A DNA stretch of 64,000 bases from Streptomyces sp. AP-93 (GCF_022808175.1 NZ_JALGBX010000014.1:1-64000), one strand, 5' to 3'; counted from the first letter of the stretch, positions 40,421 through 48,520 are shown. Program-made: numbers and translations. Notes: generated by a model from the sequence alone, not told the origin.

Positions 40421-40745
40421 GTAACGGGATCCCCCTCCTGACGGAGGGGGCCTTCAGTCACCTCGGTTGAAGGCCGCCGTTACCAGCACCAGCCAACGCG
40501 TATGTGGAGGTGAACGAAGTTGGCTACGTACCGCGTAGGACAGAAGACCGACCAAACTGTGCTTCCTCAGCAGCTTGCTCTCGAATTCGAGTCAGCAGAC
40601 ACCCCCCGGATCGGGGACGAAACGGGACCCGAACGCCGCAAGGCACCCGGCGCGGTACATGTGCGAGGGGAGATGCCCGACGCTTCACCTGGCGCCGGAC
40701 GCGTCACCCCCGACCGCGAGGTCGGGGAGAAGGCCCGTGAGGGCC
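40421..40745 (+). ncRNA. Candidate omegaRNA (HEARO-type) of the IscB element
   Basis: A chain of hairpins starts 99 bp before the iscB TTG and continues into the open frame. H1 is CCCCCTCC/GGAGGGGG (40431-40438 with 40443-40450, TGAC loop). H2 is CCTTCA/TGAAGG (40451-40456 with 40468-40473). Inside the frame are the palindrome CTCGAATTCGAG (40580-40591), CCCCG/CGGGG (40604-40616), an 8-bp CCCCGACC/GGTCGGGG stem with GCGA tetraloop (40708-40727) and GGCCC/GGGCC with GTGA tetraloop (40732-40745). IscB nucleases are known to use an RNA encoded upstream of the gene with the guide at its 5' end. The boundaries and fold are my reading; the guide would be the bases just before about 40421. Confidence 0.62.
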
Positions 40746-42064
40746 ACCCTGTCGTCTTCGTCCTGGACAAGCACGGCACACCGCTGCAACCGACCAGCCC
40801 TGCCAGAGCCCGCAAGCTCCTCAAGCACGGCCGGGCCGTCGTGGCCCGCCACACTCCGTTCGTCATCCGGCTCAAAGACCGCACTGTCTCCGAATCCCAG
40901 GTGGACGGCGTGGAACTCGGAATCGACCCCGGCTCCAAACACACCGGGATCGCTGTGTTCACCGCGAAGGACGGTGAGCGCCGTGGGCTGTACTCGGTCG
41001 AGCTGGCCCACCGGGGCGGCGTGATCCGGGACAAGCTCACCGCTCGTGCCGCCTACCGGCGCGGCCGGCGCACCCGCAACCTGCGCCACCGCGCACCCCG
41101 CTTCTCCAACCGGGCCCGTCCCAAGGGCTGGCTCGCCCCGTCACTGCGCCACCGCGTGGACACCACCATGTCGTGGACCACCCGGCTCGCACGCTGGGCA
41201 CCCGTCCGCGCCGTGCACGTGGAACGGGTCGCGTTCGACACCCACGCCATGTCCCATGGCGGACCGCTGGCAGGAGCCGAGTACCAGTACGGCACATTGC
41301 ACGGCACAGAAGTCCGCGAGTACCTCCTCGCCAAATGGGGCCGGGGCTGCGCCTACTGCGGCGCCACCGGAGTCCCCCTCAACATCGACCACATCCATCC
41401 CCGCTCACGCGGCGGCAGCGACCGCATCTCCAACCTGTGCGCCGCGTGCATCCCCTGCAACGAGAAGAAGTCCAACCAGCCCGTCGAAGACTTCCTCAGT
41501 CAATCACCGCGCGTGTTGGCCCGCATCCTCGCCCAGGCCAAGGCTCCCCTGCGGGACGCGGCAGCCGTCAACGCCACCCGCTGGGCCTTGTGGCGCTCCC
41601 TCGATGCCGCGTTTTCTACGGTGCGCACCGCGTCGGGTGGCCGCACCAAATGGAATCGATATCGGACCGGCACCCCAAAGACACACACTCTCGACGCCTT
41701 ATGCGTAGGCGAACTCGACACCATCACCCGCACCCCAGCCACGGTGCTTTCGGTCACGGCAACCGGGCGCGGCACCTACGCGCGCACCCGCACCGACAAG
41801 TACGGCTTCCCCCGCCTGCGCCTGCCCAGGCAGAAGCAGTTCTTCGGCTACCAGACCGGCGACCTCGCCCGCGCCGTCGTCCCCACCGGCAAGAGGGCCG
41901 GCACCCACACCGGCCGCATCGCTGTCCGCGCCACCGGCAGCTTCAACGTCAAAAGCGCGCACGGCCTCGTCCAGGGCATCCGCCACAAACACTTCCGGCT
42001 CCTCCAACGAGCCGACGGATACGCCTACACCACCCGACCCGAAGGACCCACCACCCCTGCCTGA
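40520..42064 (+). CDS. iscB: IscB RNA-guided endonuclease
   Basis: A 514-residue IscB, the OMEGA-type ancestor of Cas9. TTG 40520 follows GGAGG at 40506-40510; GTG 40661 and ATG 40673 are later in-frame starts. Domains: an unusual N-terminal extension (1-77); PLMP domain (~78-118, VFVLDKHGTPLQP); RuvC-I (GIDPGS, D136); Arg-rich bridge helix (RRGRRTRNLRHRAPRF, 180-195); RuvC-II (VERVAFD, E235); HNH (C277/C280, D290-H291 in NIDHIHPRSRGG, C307/C310); RuvC-III (HTLDALCVG, D392); then a C-terminal domain to 514. All catalytic residues are present, so it should cut both DNA strands. No TnpA transposase is nearby. Leu394 is encoded by TTA, so translation may need the developmental bldA tRNA. The extension overlaps strong RNA hairpins and may be non-coding in origin. 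Confidence 0.92.
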   Translation: MATYRVGQKTDQTVLPQQLALEFESADTPRIGDETGPERRKAPGAVHVRGEMPDASPGAGRVTPDREVGEKAREGHPVVFVLDKHGTPLQPTSPARARKLLKHGRAVVARHTPFVIRLKDRTVSESQVDGVELGIDPGSKHTGIAVFTAKDGERRGLYSVELAHRGGVIRDKLTARAAYRRGRRTRNLRHRAPRFSNRARPKGWLAPSLRHRVDTTMSWTTRLARWAPVRAVHVERVAFDTHAMSHGGPLAGAEYQYGTLHGTEVREYLLAKWGRGCAYCGATGVPLNIDHIHPRSRGGSDRISNLCAACIPCNEKKSNQPVEDFLSQSPRVLARILAQAKAPLRDAAAVNATRWALWRSLDAAFSTVRTASGGRTKWNRYRTGTPKTHTLDALCVGELDTITRTPATVLSVTATGRGTYARTRTDKYGFPRLRLPRQKQFFGYQTGDLARAVVPTGKRAGTHTGRIAVRATGSFNVKSAHGLVQGIRHKHFRLLQRADGYAYTTRPEGPTTPA

Positions 42065-42214
42065 CCGCCCCCGACAGAATCGAGCGATATCCGGCACTCC
42101 GCGCCTCCGATCCAAGGATTGGGTTCCTCCCCGGCCAAGGCAGGGACCATCCACGAAAAATGAACGCGATGAACGGCAGGCAACCTCCGCCTGTACACAG
42201 ACGTCCTACGCCGT

Positions 42215-43231
42215 ATGACCAATCGCCCGCAGCCCCCTCGATGGTGGGCAGAACTGCTGCTCCTGGGACTCGTCTACGCGGCGTACTCGGGTGGCAGACT
42301 CCTCGTCCGGGGCGACGTCGGGCTGGCGGTGGACCACGGGCTCGCGATCCTGCGCCTGGAGGAGCTCCTGGCCATCGACCTGGAGCGGCCGCTCAACCGG
42401 CTCTTCACCGGCCAGCCGGTCCTCGGCATATCCGCCGACTTCCTCTACGCCTCCCTGCACTACCTCGTCACCCCCGCGGTACTGGTCTGGCTCTACCGGC
42501 GCCGCCCCCAGCAGTATCGATTCGCCCGCACCTGGCTGATGCTCTCCACCCTCCTCGGACTCGTCGGCTTCGCCCTGGTGCCCACCTGCCCGCCCCGGCT
42601 GCTCGACGCCTCGTACGGGTTCACCGACACGATGGCCCGGTACAGCTCATACGGCTGGTGGGGCGGGGAGGCCAGTGCGCCGCGCGGGCTCGGCTCCTTC
42701 ACCAACCAGTTCGCGGCCATGCCCAGCCTGCACGTGGGGTGGGCCCTGTGGTGCGGGGTCGTGCTGTGGTGCTGCGCGCGCCGGCCGCTGGTCCGGGCGC
42801 TGGGGGCCGCGTACCCGGCCGTCACCACCGTGGTGGTCATGGGCACGGCCAACCACTACTTCCTCGACGCCGTCGCCGGGGCCGCCGTGATGGGGGCCGG
42901 CTACCTCGCGGCCCGCGCCCTGCCCGCCGGGATCACCGGAATCGCCGGGATCACCGGAGCCGGACTCTCCGCGTCCGGCGGGTCCGCCGAGCCCGCCCCG
43001 CACACCACCCGAACAGCCGGTTTCCGCGGTAAGTCCACGATTGTCAGTGTCGGATGGGAGACTTCCGCGGGTGAGCTCCTACCCGTCCAGCGCCTCGCCG
43101 CCGCAGACCCCGCCGCGGTCCCCCGTGCCGACGGCGCAGCCGGCGGCATGGCAGGCCACTCAGGCCGCGCAGCCGATGAATCCCCCGAATCCCCCGAATC
43201 CCCCGAAGACGCTGCGGCAACGGCTCGCTGA
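42215..43231 (+). CDS. PAP2-family membrane phosphatase
   Basis: A 338-residue membrane protein starting at ATG 42215 (MTNRPQPPRWWAELLLLGLV). Six hydrophobic segments are present. The catalytic half-motifs of the inositolphosphotransferase-like PAP2 branch are FAAMPSLHVGWALW and MGTANHYFLDAVAG, each with its His; P-R/L preceding TCPPRLLDASYGF is also family-like. It would act on a lipid phosphate at the outer face. The real protein may end near residue 250; the Gly/Ala/Glu-rich 3' part of the frame overlaps the nuclease gene by 160 bp. It begins about 150 bp after the iscB stop. Confidence 0.82.
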   Translation: MTNRPQPPRWWAELLLLGLVYAAYSGGRLLVRGDVGLAVDHGLAILRLEELLAIDLERPLNRLFTGQPVLGISADFLYASLHYLVTPAVLVWLYRRRPQQYRFARTWLMLSTLLGLVGFALVPTCPPRLLDASYGFTDTMARYSSYGWWGGEASAPRGLGSFTNQFAAMPSLHVGWALWCGVVLWCCARRPLVRALGAAYPAVTTVVVMGTANHYFLDAVAGAAVMGAGYLAARALPAGITGIAGITGAGLSASGGSAEPAPHTTRTAGFRGKSTIVSVGWETSAGELLPVQRLAAADPAAVPRADGAAGGMAGHSGRAADESPESPESPEDAAATAR

Positions 43232-44399
43232 TCTGCGCGGCCCCGACGTCGCACCGCGCCCGCTCGACGCCCGCGCGCTGGCGGCCCTCGCCGCCAACCC
43301 CGGCTGCGGCAGACGCGCCCTGCTCGACGGCGCCGGCGTGGACAAGACCATCCTCGCGGCGGCCCTCGGCTCCCCCGCCGCCTTCGGCCAGTCGCAGTTC
43401 GCCATAGTGCGCGGCAACTCCTTCGAGGCCAAGGTCAAGGGCGACGGCGGAGCCGAGCTGCTGCGGCTGGTGTACGAGCACCTCGGCGCGGGATCCGGCG
43501 GCGCGGCCGCCCCGCCCGGACCGGACGCCCTGACCCCCGACCTCACCGCCGCCGGCCCCCAGGGCCGCGCCGCCCGCACCGCGCTCGCGCTGCGCGAGGC
43601 GACCGCCGCCGGCGCCTGGACCCTGCTCGACCACCCCATGCTCGCGCTGGAGGTGGCCGGCTCCCCCGCCTACCTGGAGCCGGACGCCGTCGTCGTGCAC
43701 CCCGACGGGCGCTGGACCGTGGTGGAGATCAAGTCGTTCCCGATGATCGACGGGGCCGCCGACGCCGCGAAGGTGGGCGCCGCCGCCCGCCAGGCCGCGG
43801 TCTACGTCCTGGCCCTGGAGACGACCGCCGCGAAGGTGGCCGGCGCCGAGGTCGGGCACACCGTGCTGCTCGTCTGCCCCAAGGACTTCTCCAACCTGCC
43901 CGCCGCGGCACCCGTCGACATCCGCCGCGAGCGCTCGGTGACCCGGCGCCAGCTGGAGCGGCTCACCCGGGTCGAGGACCTGGCCGGGGCCCTGCCCGAA
44001 GGCCTCAGCTTCGATCCGGCGCGCTCCTGCGAGGAGCTGACCGAGGCCGTGTCGGCCGTGTCCGCCGCCTACGCCCCCGAGTGCCTGGCCGCCTGCGAGC
44101 TGGCCTTCCACTGCCGGGACCGGGCGCGCGGGGCCGACGAGGTGACCGCGCTCGGCCGCTCCGTACGGGGTGAGCTGGGCGGGCTGACCACGGTCGAGGC
44201 CGCCCTCGCGGCGGCCGCAGGCTGCGGAGCCCCCGGCGGCACCGGAGGCACCGGCACCGACGGCACCGGCCCTGCCTCCGACGTCGCCTTCGATGACCCC
44301 ACCGCGGCCGCGCTGCGGTACGCCACCCGCTTGCGCGCCGAGGCGCTGGAGCAAGCCCCTGCCCGCATCCGCCCGAAGGCCGTCGAATGTCCCTGCTGA
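43071..44399 (+). CDS. RecB/Cas4-like nuclease with Fe-S cysteine pattern (first gene of a split Dna2-like operon)
   Basis: A protein of about 442 residues, started at GTG 43071 behind GGGAG; ATG 43176 would remove a Pro/Gln-rich leader of 35 residues. The PD-(D/E)XK core is visible: E119 in RGNSFEAKV, D205 in LEPDAVVVH, E219 and K221 in TVVEIKSF, and the RecB-type QxxxY motif Q241-Y245 (ARQAAVYVLAL). Cysteines C79 (NPGCGRRALLDG) and C338, C342, C348 (ECLAACELAFHC) fit the one-plus-three arrangement of Fe-S nucleases such as Cas4, AddB and Dna2. It is followed by an overlapping unknown gene and a helicase gene, so it is probably the nuclease subunit of a DNA-processing complex. Confidence 0.8.
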   Translation: MSSYPSSASPPQTPPRSPVPTAQPAAWQATQAAQPMNPPNPPNPPKTLRQRLADLRGPDVAPRPLDARALAALAANPGCGRRALLDGAGVDKTILAAALGSPAAFGQSQFAIVRGNSFEAKVKGDGGAELLRLVYEHLGAGSGGAAAPPGPDALTPDLTAAGPQGRAARTALALREATAAGAWTLLDHPMLALEVAGSPAYLEPDAVVVHPDGRWTVVEIKSFPMIDGAADAAKVGAAARQAAVYVLALETTAAKVAGAEVGHTVLLVCPKDFSNLPAAAPVDIRRERSVTRRQLERLTRVEDLAGALPEGLSFDPARSCEELTEAVSAVSAAYAPECLAACELAFHCRDRARGADEVTALGRSVRGELGGLTTVEAALAAAAGCGAPGGTGGTGTDGTGPASDVAFDDPTAAALRYATRLRAEALEQAPARIRPKAVECPC

Positions 44400-45979
44400 A
44401 CACCCTGGCCCGGCTGGAGGCCGTCCGCGCCGGGCGGGCCCAGCCGCTGGCGACCGTACGGCACCGGCATCTCGGTGAGCAGCCGCTGGTCTTCGTACCG
44501 CTGACGACGGCGGGTGAGGCCGGGGCCCCGCTGGGCGCGATGTTCGGAACCGACCGGCACGACCCCCGGATCCTGGTCGTGCCGCAGCCGCGCGACCGGG
44601 ACATGCGGTGGGAGTTCCTCGCCGAGCTCGCCCGGAACCTGATGCCGTACATCGACGGCTACGCGGACGCCGTCGAGCCGGTGGAGCGCAGCGAGACCGA
44701 CCCGGAGACGGGCAAGCGGGTCAAGGTGGAGGCCGAGCTCTGCCTGGACGCACCGCAGCTGATCGTGCCGAGCCGCGCGGGCATCGAGTACGTCCGGCTG
44801 CTGGGGCGGTCCATGCGGTTCCGGCGGACCGCCGAGGAGGACCCCGAGAACCCGTATCCGGTGCCCGCACAGGTGCCGCTGCTGGGCCGCTGGTTCACCC
44901 ACTTCGCCGAGCGCTCGCGGGTGCCGGGGTCCTCGATGCTGCTGTCGGCGACGGACCTGCTGTCCCGGCACTGGGCGACCGGCCAGAGCAACCTGGAGGA
45001 CCAGCACCTGCAGGCGCTGCTGGCGTGGATCGACCCGCCCGAGGGGGCCTCCGGCGCCGAGCTGGCGCTGCGCGCCGAGCTCGGCCGCGGCGAGGACGGA
45101 CAGTTGCTGCTCCCGCCCGCCGGTCCGGCCACCGATCCGGCCTTCGACAACAAGCTGCTGGCCCCGGCGATCGCGAAGTTCGACGCGGCGCGCGCGGCGG
45201 AGCCCAGGGACGGGGACGGTCCGCGGTTCGCCGAGCGGGCGCTGCGGCGGCTGGTCGTGGACCAGATGCAGAGCACCTGGTGGGCCGTGTGGCACGCGCT
45301 GGACCTGATGCGCGAACTGCCGGCGGGCGAGCGCACCGAGGACCGCTGGACCGGTGACCGCTGGTCCTACACCGGCCACCGGGACCGGGTCCGGGCGGGC
45401 GAGGGCCCGCAGCCGCGCCGCGACGACGCGGTGACGGCCGCGCGCAAGCTCGCGACGCGGGAGACCGAGCAGGTACGGCTCGACGCCCAGGAGGCGCTGG
45501 ACGACCTGCTGGTGATGGCGGGCCGGCGGCTCGCGGGCGAGGCCTTCGCCGGTGAGGTCACCGAGGTGGTCATGGAGTGGACGGAGTCGAAGCGGCCGAG
45601 CCCGCGCCCGCTGGTGTGGGTGGCCACGGAGGACCGGCCGCAGCTCACCGGGGACGGCGGTGGCGGGGGCCCGAAGGTGTACCGCTCCCTGGAGGGGCGC
45701 CCGCAGAGCGCCCAGTTCGTACGCTGGGAGGAGGACGGCCGGCTCGTGCTGCGCGTCCTGGACAAGATGGGCCGCGGCAAGGACCCGGAGCCGGGCTCGG
45801 TGCCGGAGAAGGGCGACCGGGTGTGCTGGACGCTGTTCGAGCACGATGCGCGCGGCGGCCCCAGGCTGCCGGACGCCGAGCAGACGCCGTGGACCCACGG
45901 CGGGCCGCCCGCGCACCTGACCGGTGACGCCCCGATCCTGCCGCTGCCCGACCCCGTGACCGCCGAGGACCTCCTGTGA
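44387..45979 (+). CDS. Unknown 530-residue middle subunit of the nuclease-helicase operon
   Basis: A 530-residue soluble protein starting at ATG 44387, overlapping the nuclease gene by 13 bp, and ending in GTGA with the helicase gene. N-terminal blocks include PLVFVPLTTAGEAGAPLG and MRWEFLAELARNLMPYIDGY. A helical centre includes LVVDQMQSTWWAVWHALDL and an Arg/Asp-rich stretch at about 350-375. The C-terminus is beta-rich (RPLVWVATEDRP, QSAQFVRWEEDGRLVLRVLD, DRVCWTLFEHD). I do not recognise a family. The beta-rich end could correspond to the stalk/barrel that Dna2 and Upf1 carry between nuclease and helicase, an inference from order only. Confidence 0.75.
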   Translation: MSLLNTLARLEAVRAGRAQPLATVRHRHLGEQPLVFVPLTTAGEAGAPLGAMFGTDRHDPRILVVPQPRDRDMRWEFLAELARNLMPYIDGYADAVEPVERSETDPETGKRVKVEAELCLDAPQLIVPSRAGIEYVRLLGRSMRFRRTAEEDPENPYPVPAQVPLLGRWFTHFAERSRVPGSSMLLSATDLLSRHWATGQSNLEDQHLQALLAWIDPPEGASGAELALRAELGRGEDGQLLLPPAGPATDPAFDNKLLAPAIAKFDAARAAEPRDGDGPRFAERALRRLVVDQMQSTWWAVWHALDLMRELPAGERTEDRWTGDRWSYTGHRDRVRAGEGPQPRRDDAVTAARKLATRETEQVRLDAQEALDDLLVMAGRRLAGEAFAGEVTEVVMEWTESKRPSPRPLVWVATEDRPQLTGDGGGGGPKVYRSLEGRPQSAQFVRWEEDGRLVLRVLDKMGRGKDPEPGSVPEKGDRVCWTLFEHDARGGPRLPDAEQTPWTHGGPPAHLTGDAPILPLPDPVTAEDLL

Positions 45980-47319
45980 GCACCGCGAGCACCGCTTTCG
46001 ATCCGGGTGCGGCCGCCGGCCGGGCCACCGACGCCATCCTGCGCGACACCCTGCACGGCGGGGCCCGGGGCGTGGTCGTCGACTCCCCGCCGGGGGCCGG
46101 GAAGTCCACCCTGGTGGTGCGGGCGGCCCGGGACCTGGCGGCGGCGGGGCGCCGGCTGATGGTGGTCGCGCAGACCAACGCGCAGGTCGACGACCTGGTG
46201 CTGCGGCTGCACGCGAAGGACCCGGAGCTGAAGGTGGGCCGGCTGCACAGCAGCGAGGGCGACGCCTACGATCCGGCCCTGCGCGACCTGGACTCGGTGG
46301 TCCTCTCGGCCAAGCCGGCGGACCTCGCGGGGCTGCCGGTGACCATCTCGACGGCGGCCAAGTGGGCGTGGGTCAAGGACGTGGAGCCCTGGGAGCACGC
46401 CATCGTGGACGAGGCGTACCAGATGCGCTCGGACGCGCTGCTGGCCGTGGCCGGGCTGTTCGACCGGGCGCTGTTCGTGGGCGACCCGGGGCAGCTCGAT
46501 CCCTTCAGCGTGGTCGGGGCCGAGCAGTGGGCGGGCCTGTCCTACGACCCCTCCGCCTCGGCGGTGTCCACCCTCCTCGCGCACAACCCGGACCTGCCGC
46601 AGCACCGGCTGCCGGTGTCCTGGCGGCTGCCGGCTTCGGCCGCGCCGCTGGTCTCCCGCGCCTTCTACCCGTACACGCAGTTCCGCAGCGGTACGGGCCC
46701 GGGCGAGCGGCGGATGTCCTACGGGGTCGCGGGCGACGGCTCGGGCCCCGACCGGGTGCTGGACGAGGCCGCCGAGTCGGGGTGGGGGCTGCTGGAGCTG
46801 CCCGCCCGGCACACCCCGCGCACCGACCCGGAGGCGGTCCGCGCGGTGGCCCTGGTGGTGCGCCGGGCGCTGGACCGGGGTGCGGTGACGGTGGACGAGC
46901 AGGCGGGCGGCCCGTCTGCGCTGACGGCGGACCGCATCGCGGTGGGCACCGCCCACCGGGACCAGGCGGCGGCGGTCCGGGCGGCGCTGTCCGCGCTCGG
47001 GGTCACGGGGGTCACCGTGGATACGGCCAACCGGCTCCAGGGCCGCGAGTACGACCTCACGGTGTTCCTGCACCCCCTGTCGGGCCGCCCGGACGCGACC
47101 GCCTTCCACCTGGAGACGGGCCGCCTCTGCGTCCTGGCCTCACGGCACCGGCACGCCTGCGTGGTGGTGGCCCGGGCGGGGATAGCGGAGCTCCTGGACG
47201 CCCACCCGTCCTCGGAACCGGTGCAGTTGGGCGTGACCATGAAGTTCCCGGACGGCTGGGAGGCCAACCACTCGGTGCTGGCCCACCTGGCCGAACACCG
47301 GGTGGCCTGGCGGCCGTAG
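45976..47319 (+). CDS. SF1B (Upf1/Dna2-like) helicase of the split operon
   Basis: A 447-residue helicase starting at GTG 45976. Motif I is SPPGAGKST (37-45), Ia AQTNAQVDDL (65-74), II VDEAYQ (144-149), III FVGDPGQLDP (167-176), IV SWRLP (215-219), V VDTANRLQGREYD (348-360) and VI LASRHRHACVVV (387-398). These are the motifs of the Upf1/Dna2/Senataxin group, which move 5' to 3'. There is no obvious 1B barrel inside, in agreement with that part being in a separate protein. Translation is coupled to the middle gene by GTGA, so a stoichiometric nuclease-unknown-helicase complex is likely. It could serve DNA repair, end processing or phage defence. Confidence 0.88.
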   Translation: MSTASTAFDPGAAAGRATDAILRDTLHGGARGVVVDSPPGAGKSTLVVRAARDLAAAGRRLMVVAQTNAQVDDLVLRLHAKDPELKVGRLHSSEGDAYDPALRDLDSVVLSAKPADLAGLPVTISTAAKWAWVKDVEPWEHAIVDEAYQMRSDALLAVAGLFDRALFVGDPGQLDPFSVVGAEQWAGLSYDPSASAVSTLLAHNPDLPQHRLPVSWRLPASAAPLVSRAFYPYTQFRSGTGPGERRMSYGVAGDGSGPDRVLDEAAESGWGLLELPARHTPRTDPEAVRAVALVVRRALDRGAVTVDEQAGGPSALTADRIAVGTAHRDQAAAVRAALSALGVTGVTVDTANRLQGREYDLTVFLHPLSGRPDATAFHLETGRLCVLASRHRHACVVVARAGIAELLDAHPSSEPVQLGVTMKFPDGWEANHSVLAHLAEHRVAWRP

Positions 47320-47325
47320 CCCGGA

Positions 47326-47832
47326 TCAGCGGGTCTTGCGCTCGACGCCGAGGCGGGTGCGGAGCAGTTCGCCCACCTCGGCGAAGGTGCGCAGCTGCTC
47401 CGGGGTCAGGATGTCGATCAGGTGGCGGCGCACCGATTCCACGTGGAGCGGGGCGGCCGTCATGATCGTGGTGACGCCCTGCTCGGTGAGCACCACTTCG
47501 GCGCCGCGCCCGTCGTGGGCCACCTCTTCGCGGCGGACGATGCCCCGCTGCTCCATCCGGGTGAGCTGGTGGGAGAGCCGGCTGCGGGACCACTGCATGA
47601 GCACGGCGAGGGCGCTGATGCGCATGCGGTGGCCGTCGGTGGAGCCGAGGACGGACAGGACGTCGTAGTCGGCTTCGGAGAGCCCGCTGTCCTGGGTCAG
47701 ATCGCGTGCGATATCGGCGTTGACGAGCGGAAACATCCGCCGCCAGGCATACCAGGCCTGCTGTTCGGGCTCGCTGAGCCAGCGCGGCGCGGTCTCGTTC
47801 CCCGTCTCGTTCCCCGTCTCGTTCTCGGTCAT
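47326..47832 (-). CDS. MarR-family regulator with NETG repeats
   Basis: A 168-residue MarR regulator starting at ATG 47832. The N-terminus has a short tandem ETGNETGNET coded by 12-bp repeats. The winged helix includes RISALAVLMQWSRSRLSHQL and the wing HDGRGAEVVLTEQG. It is divergent from an FMN-reductase gene across a region holding three TGACACGTCA boxes, so it probably represses both. A redox-active or quinone-like inducer is expected from the partner but not shown. It converges with the helicase gene, only six bases away. Confidence 0.9.
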   Translation of the reverse strand: MTENETGNETGNETAPRWLSEPEQQAWYAWRRMFPLVNADIARDLTQDSGLSEADYDVLSVLGSTDGHRMRISALAVLMQWSRSRLSHQLTRMEQRGIVRREEVAHDGRGAEVVLTEQGVTTIMTAAPLHVESVRRHLIDILTPEQLRTFAEVGELLRTRLGVERKTR

Positions 47833-47854
47833 GCTCGAAGTCTAGACCGGTACG

Positions 47855-47916
47855 TGACACGTCACCTATCTAGTTGACACGTCACCCACTCTCACGCTTC
47901 CATAGGTGACACGTCA
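47855..47916. promoter_or_regulatory. Three phased TGACACGTCA operator boxes
   Basis: The decamer TGACACGTCA occurs at 47855-47864, 47875-47884 and 47907-47916 in the 106-bp divergent promoter. Starts are 20 and 32 bp apart, close to two and three helical turns. The first copy lies in the longer GTGACACGTCAC and is symmetric except for its central two bases. The last copy lies 23 bp before the reductase start. It is the probable operator array of the adjacent MarR. Confidence 0.78.
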
Positions 47917-47938
47917 ACAAAACCCCGAGGAGCCCACC

Positions 47939-48520
47939 GTGAATCCGAACCCGCACCCGATCCGCCTGCACGTGATCTCCGCGTCGGTCCGCCCCACCTC
48001 CGCCGCCCGCCCCCTGGCCCGCTGGGCCGCCGGCCAGGCGCATGAGCACGGAGGGGGGCGGTTCGAGGTCACCCCCGTCGACCTCGCCGAGATCGCCCTG
48101 CCCTTCCTGGACGAGCCCGCATACGCCTCCACCGGGATCTACGCCCATCCCCACACCCGCGCCTGGAGCGGCCTGGTCGACTCGGCCGACGCCTTCCTCT
48201 TCGTCCTGCCGATGTACAACGGCGGCTTCACCGCCCCCTTCAAGAACGCCATCGACTTCCTCTACCGCGAATGGCACGGCAAGCCGGCCGGCCTGCTCTC
48301 CTACAGCGCGGGCGGCTCCGGCGGCGCTCCGGCCGGGCGGATGCTGCGGCCGGTGCTGGAGGCCGTCGGCATGGTGGCCGCCGAGGCCTCGGCGGCCGTC
48401 CCGGGCATCACCGGACTGGTCACCGCCGACGGGTTCCGGGCTCCGCAGGACCTCGCGGGCGAGCTCGCGGCCGTACTGGACGAGCTCGCCGCCCTGGCGA
48501 GGACTCCGGTCAGCGCGTGA
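47939..48520 (+). CDS. NADPH-dependent FMN reductase
   Basis: A 193-residue flavodoxin-like reductase starting at GTG 47939 behind GAGGAG. An upstream in-frame GTG at 47906 lies inside an operator box and is rejected. The FMN-binding loop is ISASVRPTSAARPLARW; the second loop is FVLPMYNGGFTAPFKNAIDF, and the third YSAGGSGGAPAGRMLRPVL. The fold is that of two-electron quinone or azo reductases. Control by the divergent MarR fits detoxification of quinones or similar compounds. It overlaps the convergent peptidase gene by 11 bp. Confidence 0.9.
   Translation: MNPNPHPIRLHVISASVRPTSAARPLARWAAGQAHEHGGGRFEVTPVDLAEIALPFLDEPAYASTGIYAHPHTRAWSGLVDSADAFLFVLPMYNGGFTAPFKNAIDFLYREWHGKPAGLLSYSAGGSGGAPAGRMLRPVLEAVGMVAAEASAAVPGITGLVTADGFRAPQDLAGELAAVLDELAALARTPVSA

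Noticed and set aside
42065..42214. Search for the right end of the IscB element after its stop codon
   Set aside because: The region contains GGTTCCTCCCCGGCC and AT-richer bases but no clear hairpin or repeat matching the left side, so no boundary is claimed.
43041..43070. TTG at 43041 as start of the RecB-like nuclease
   Set aside because: No ribosome-binding site precedes it, while GTG 43071 has GGGAG at a usable distance; ATG 43176 remains an alternative.
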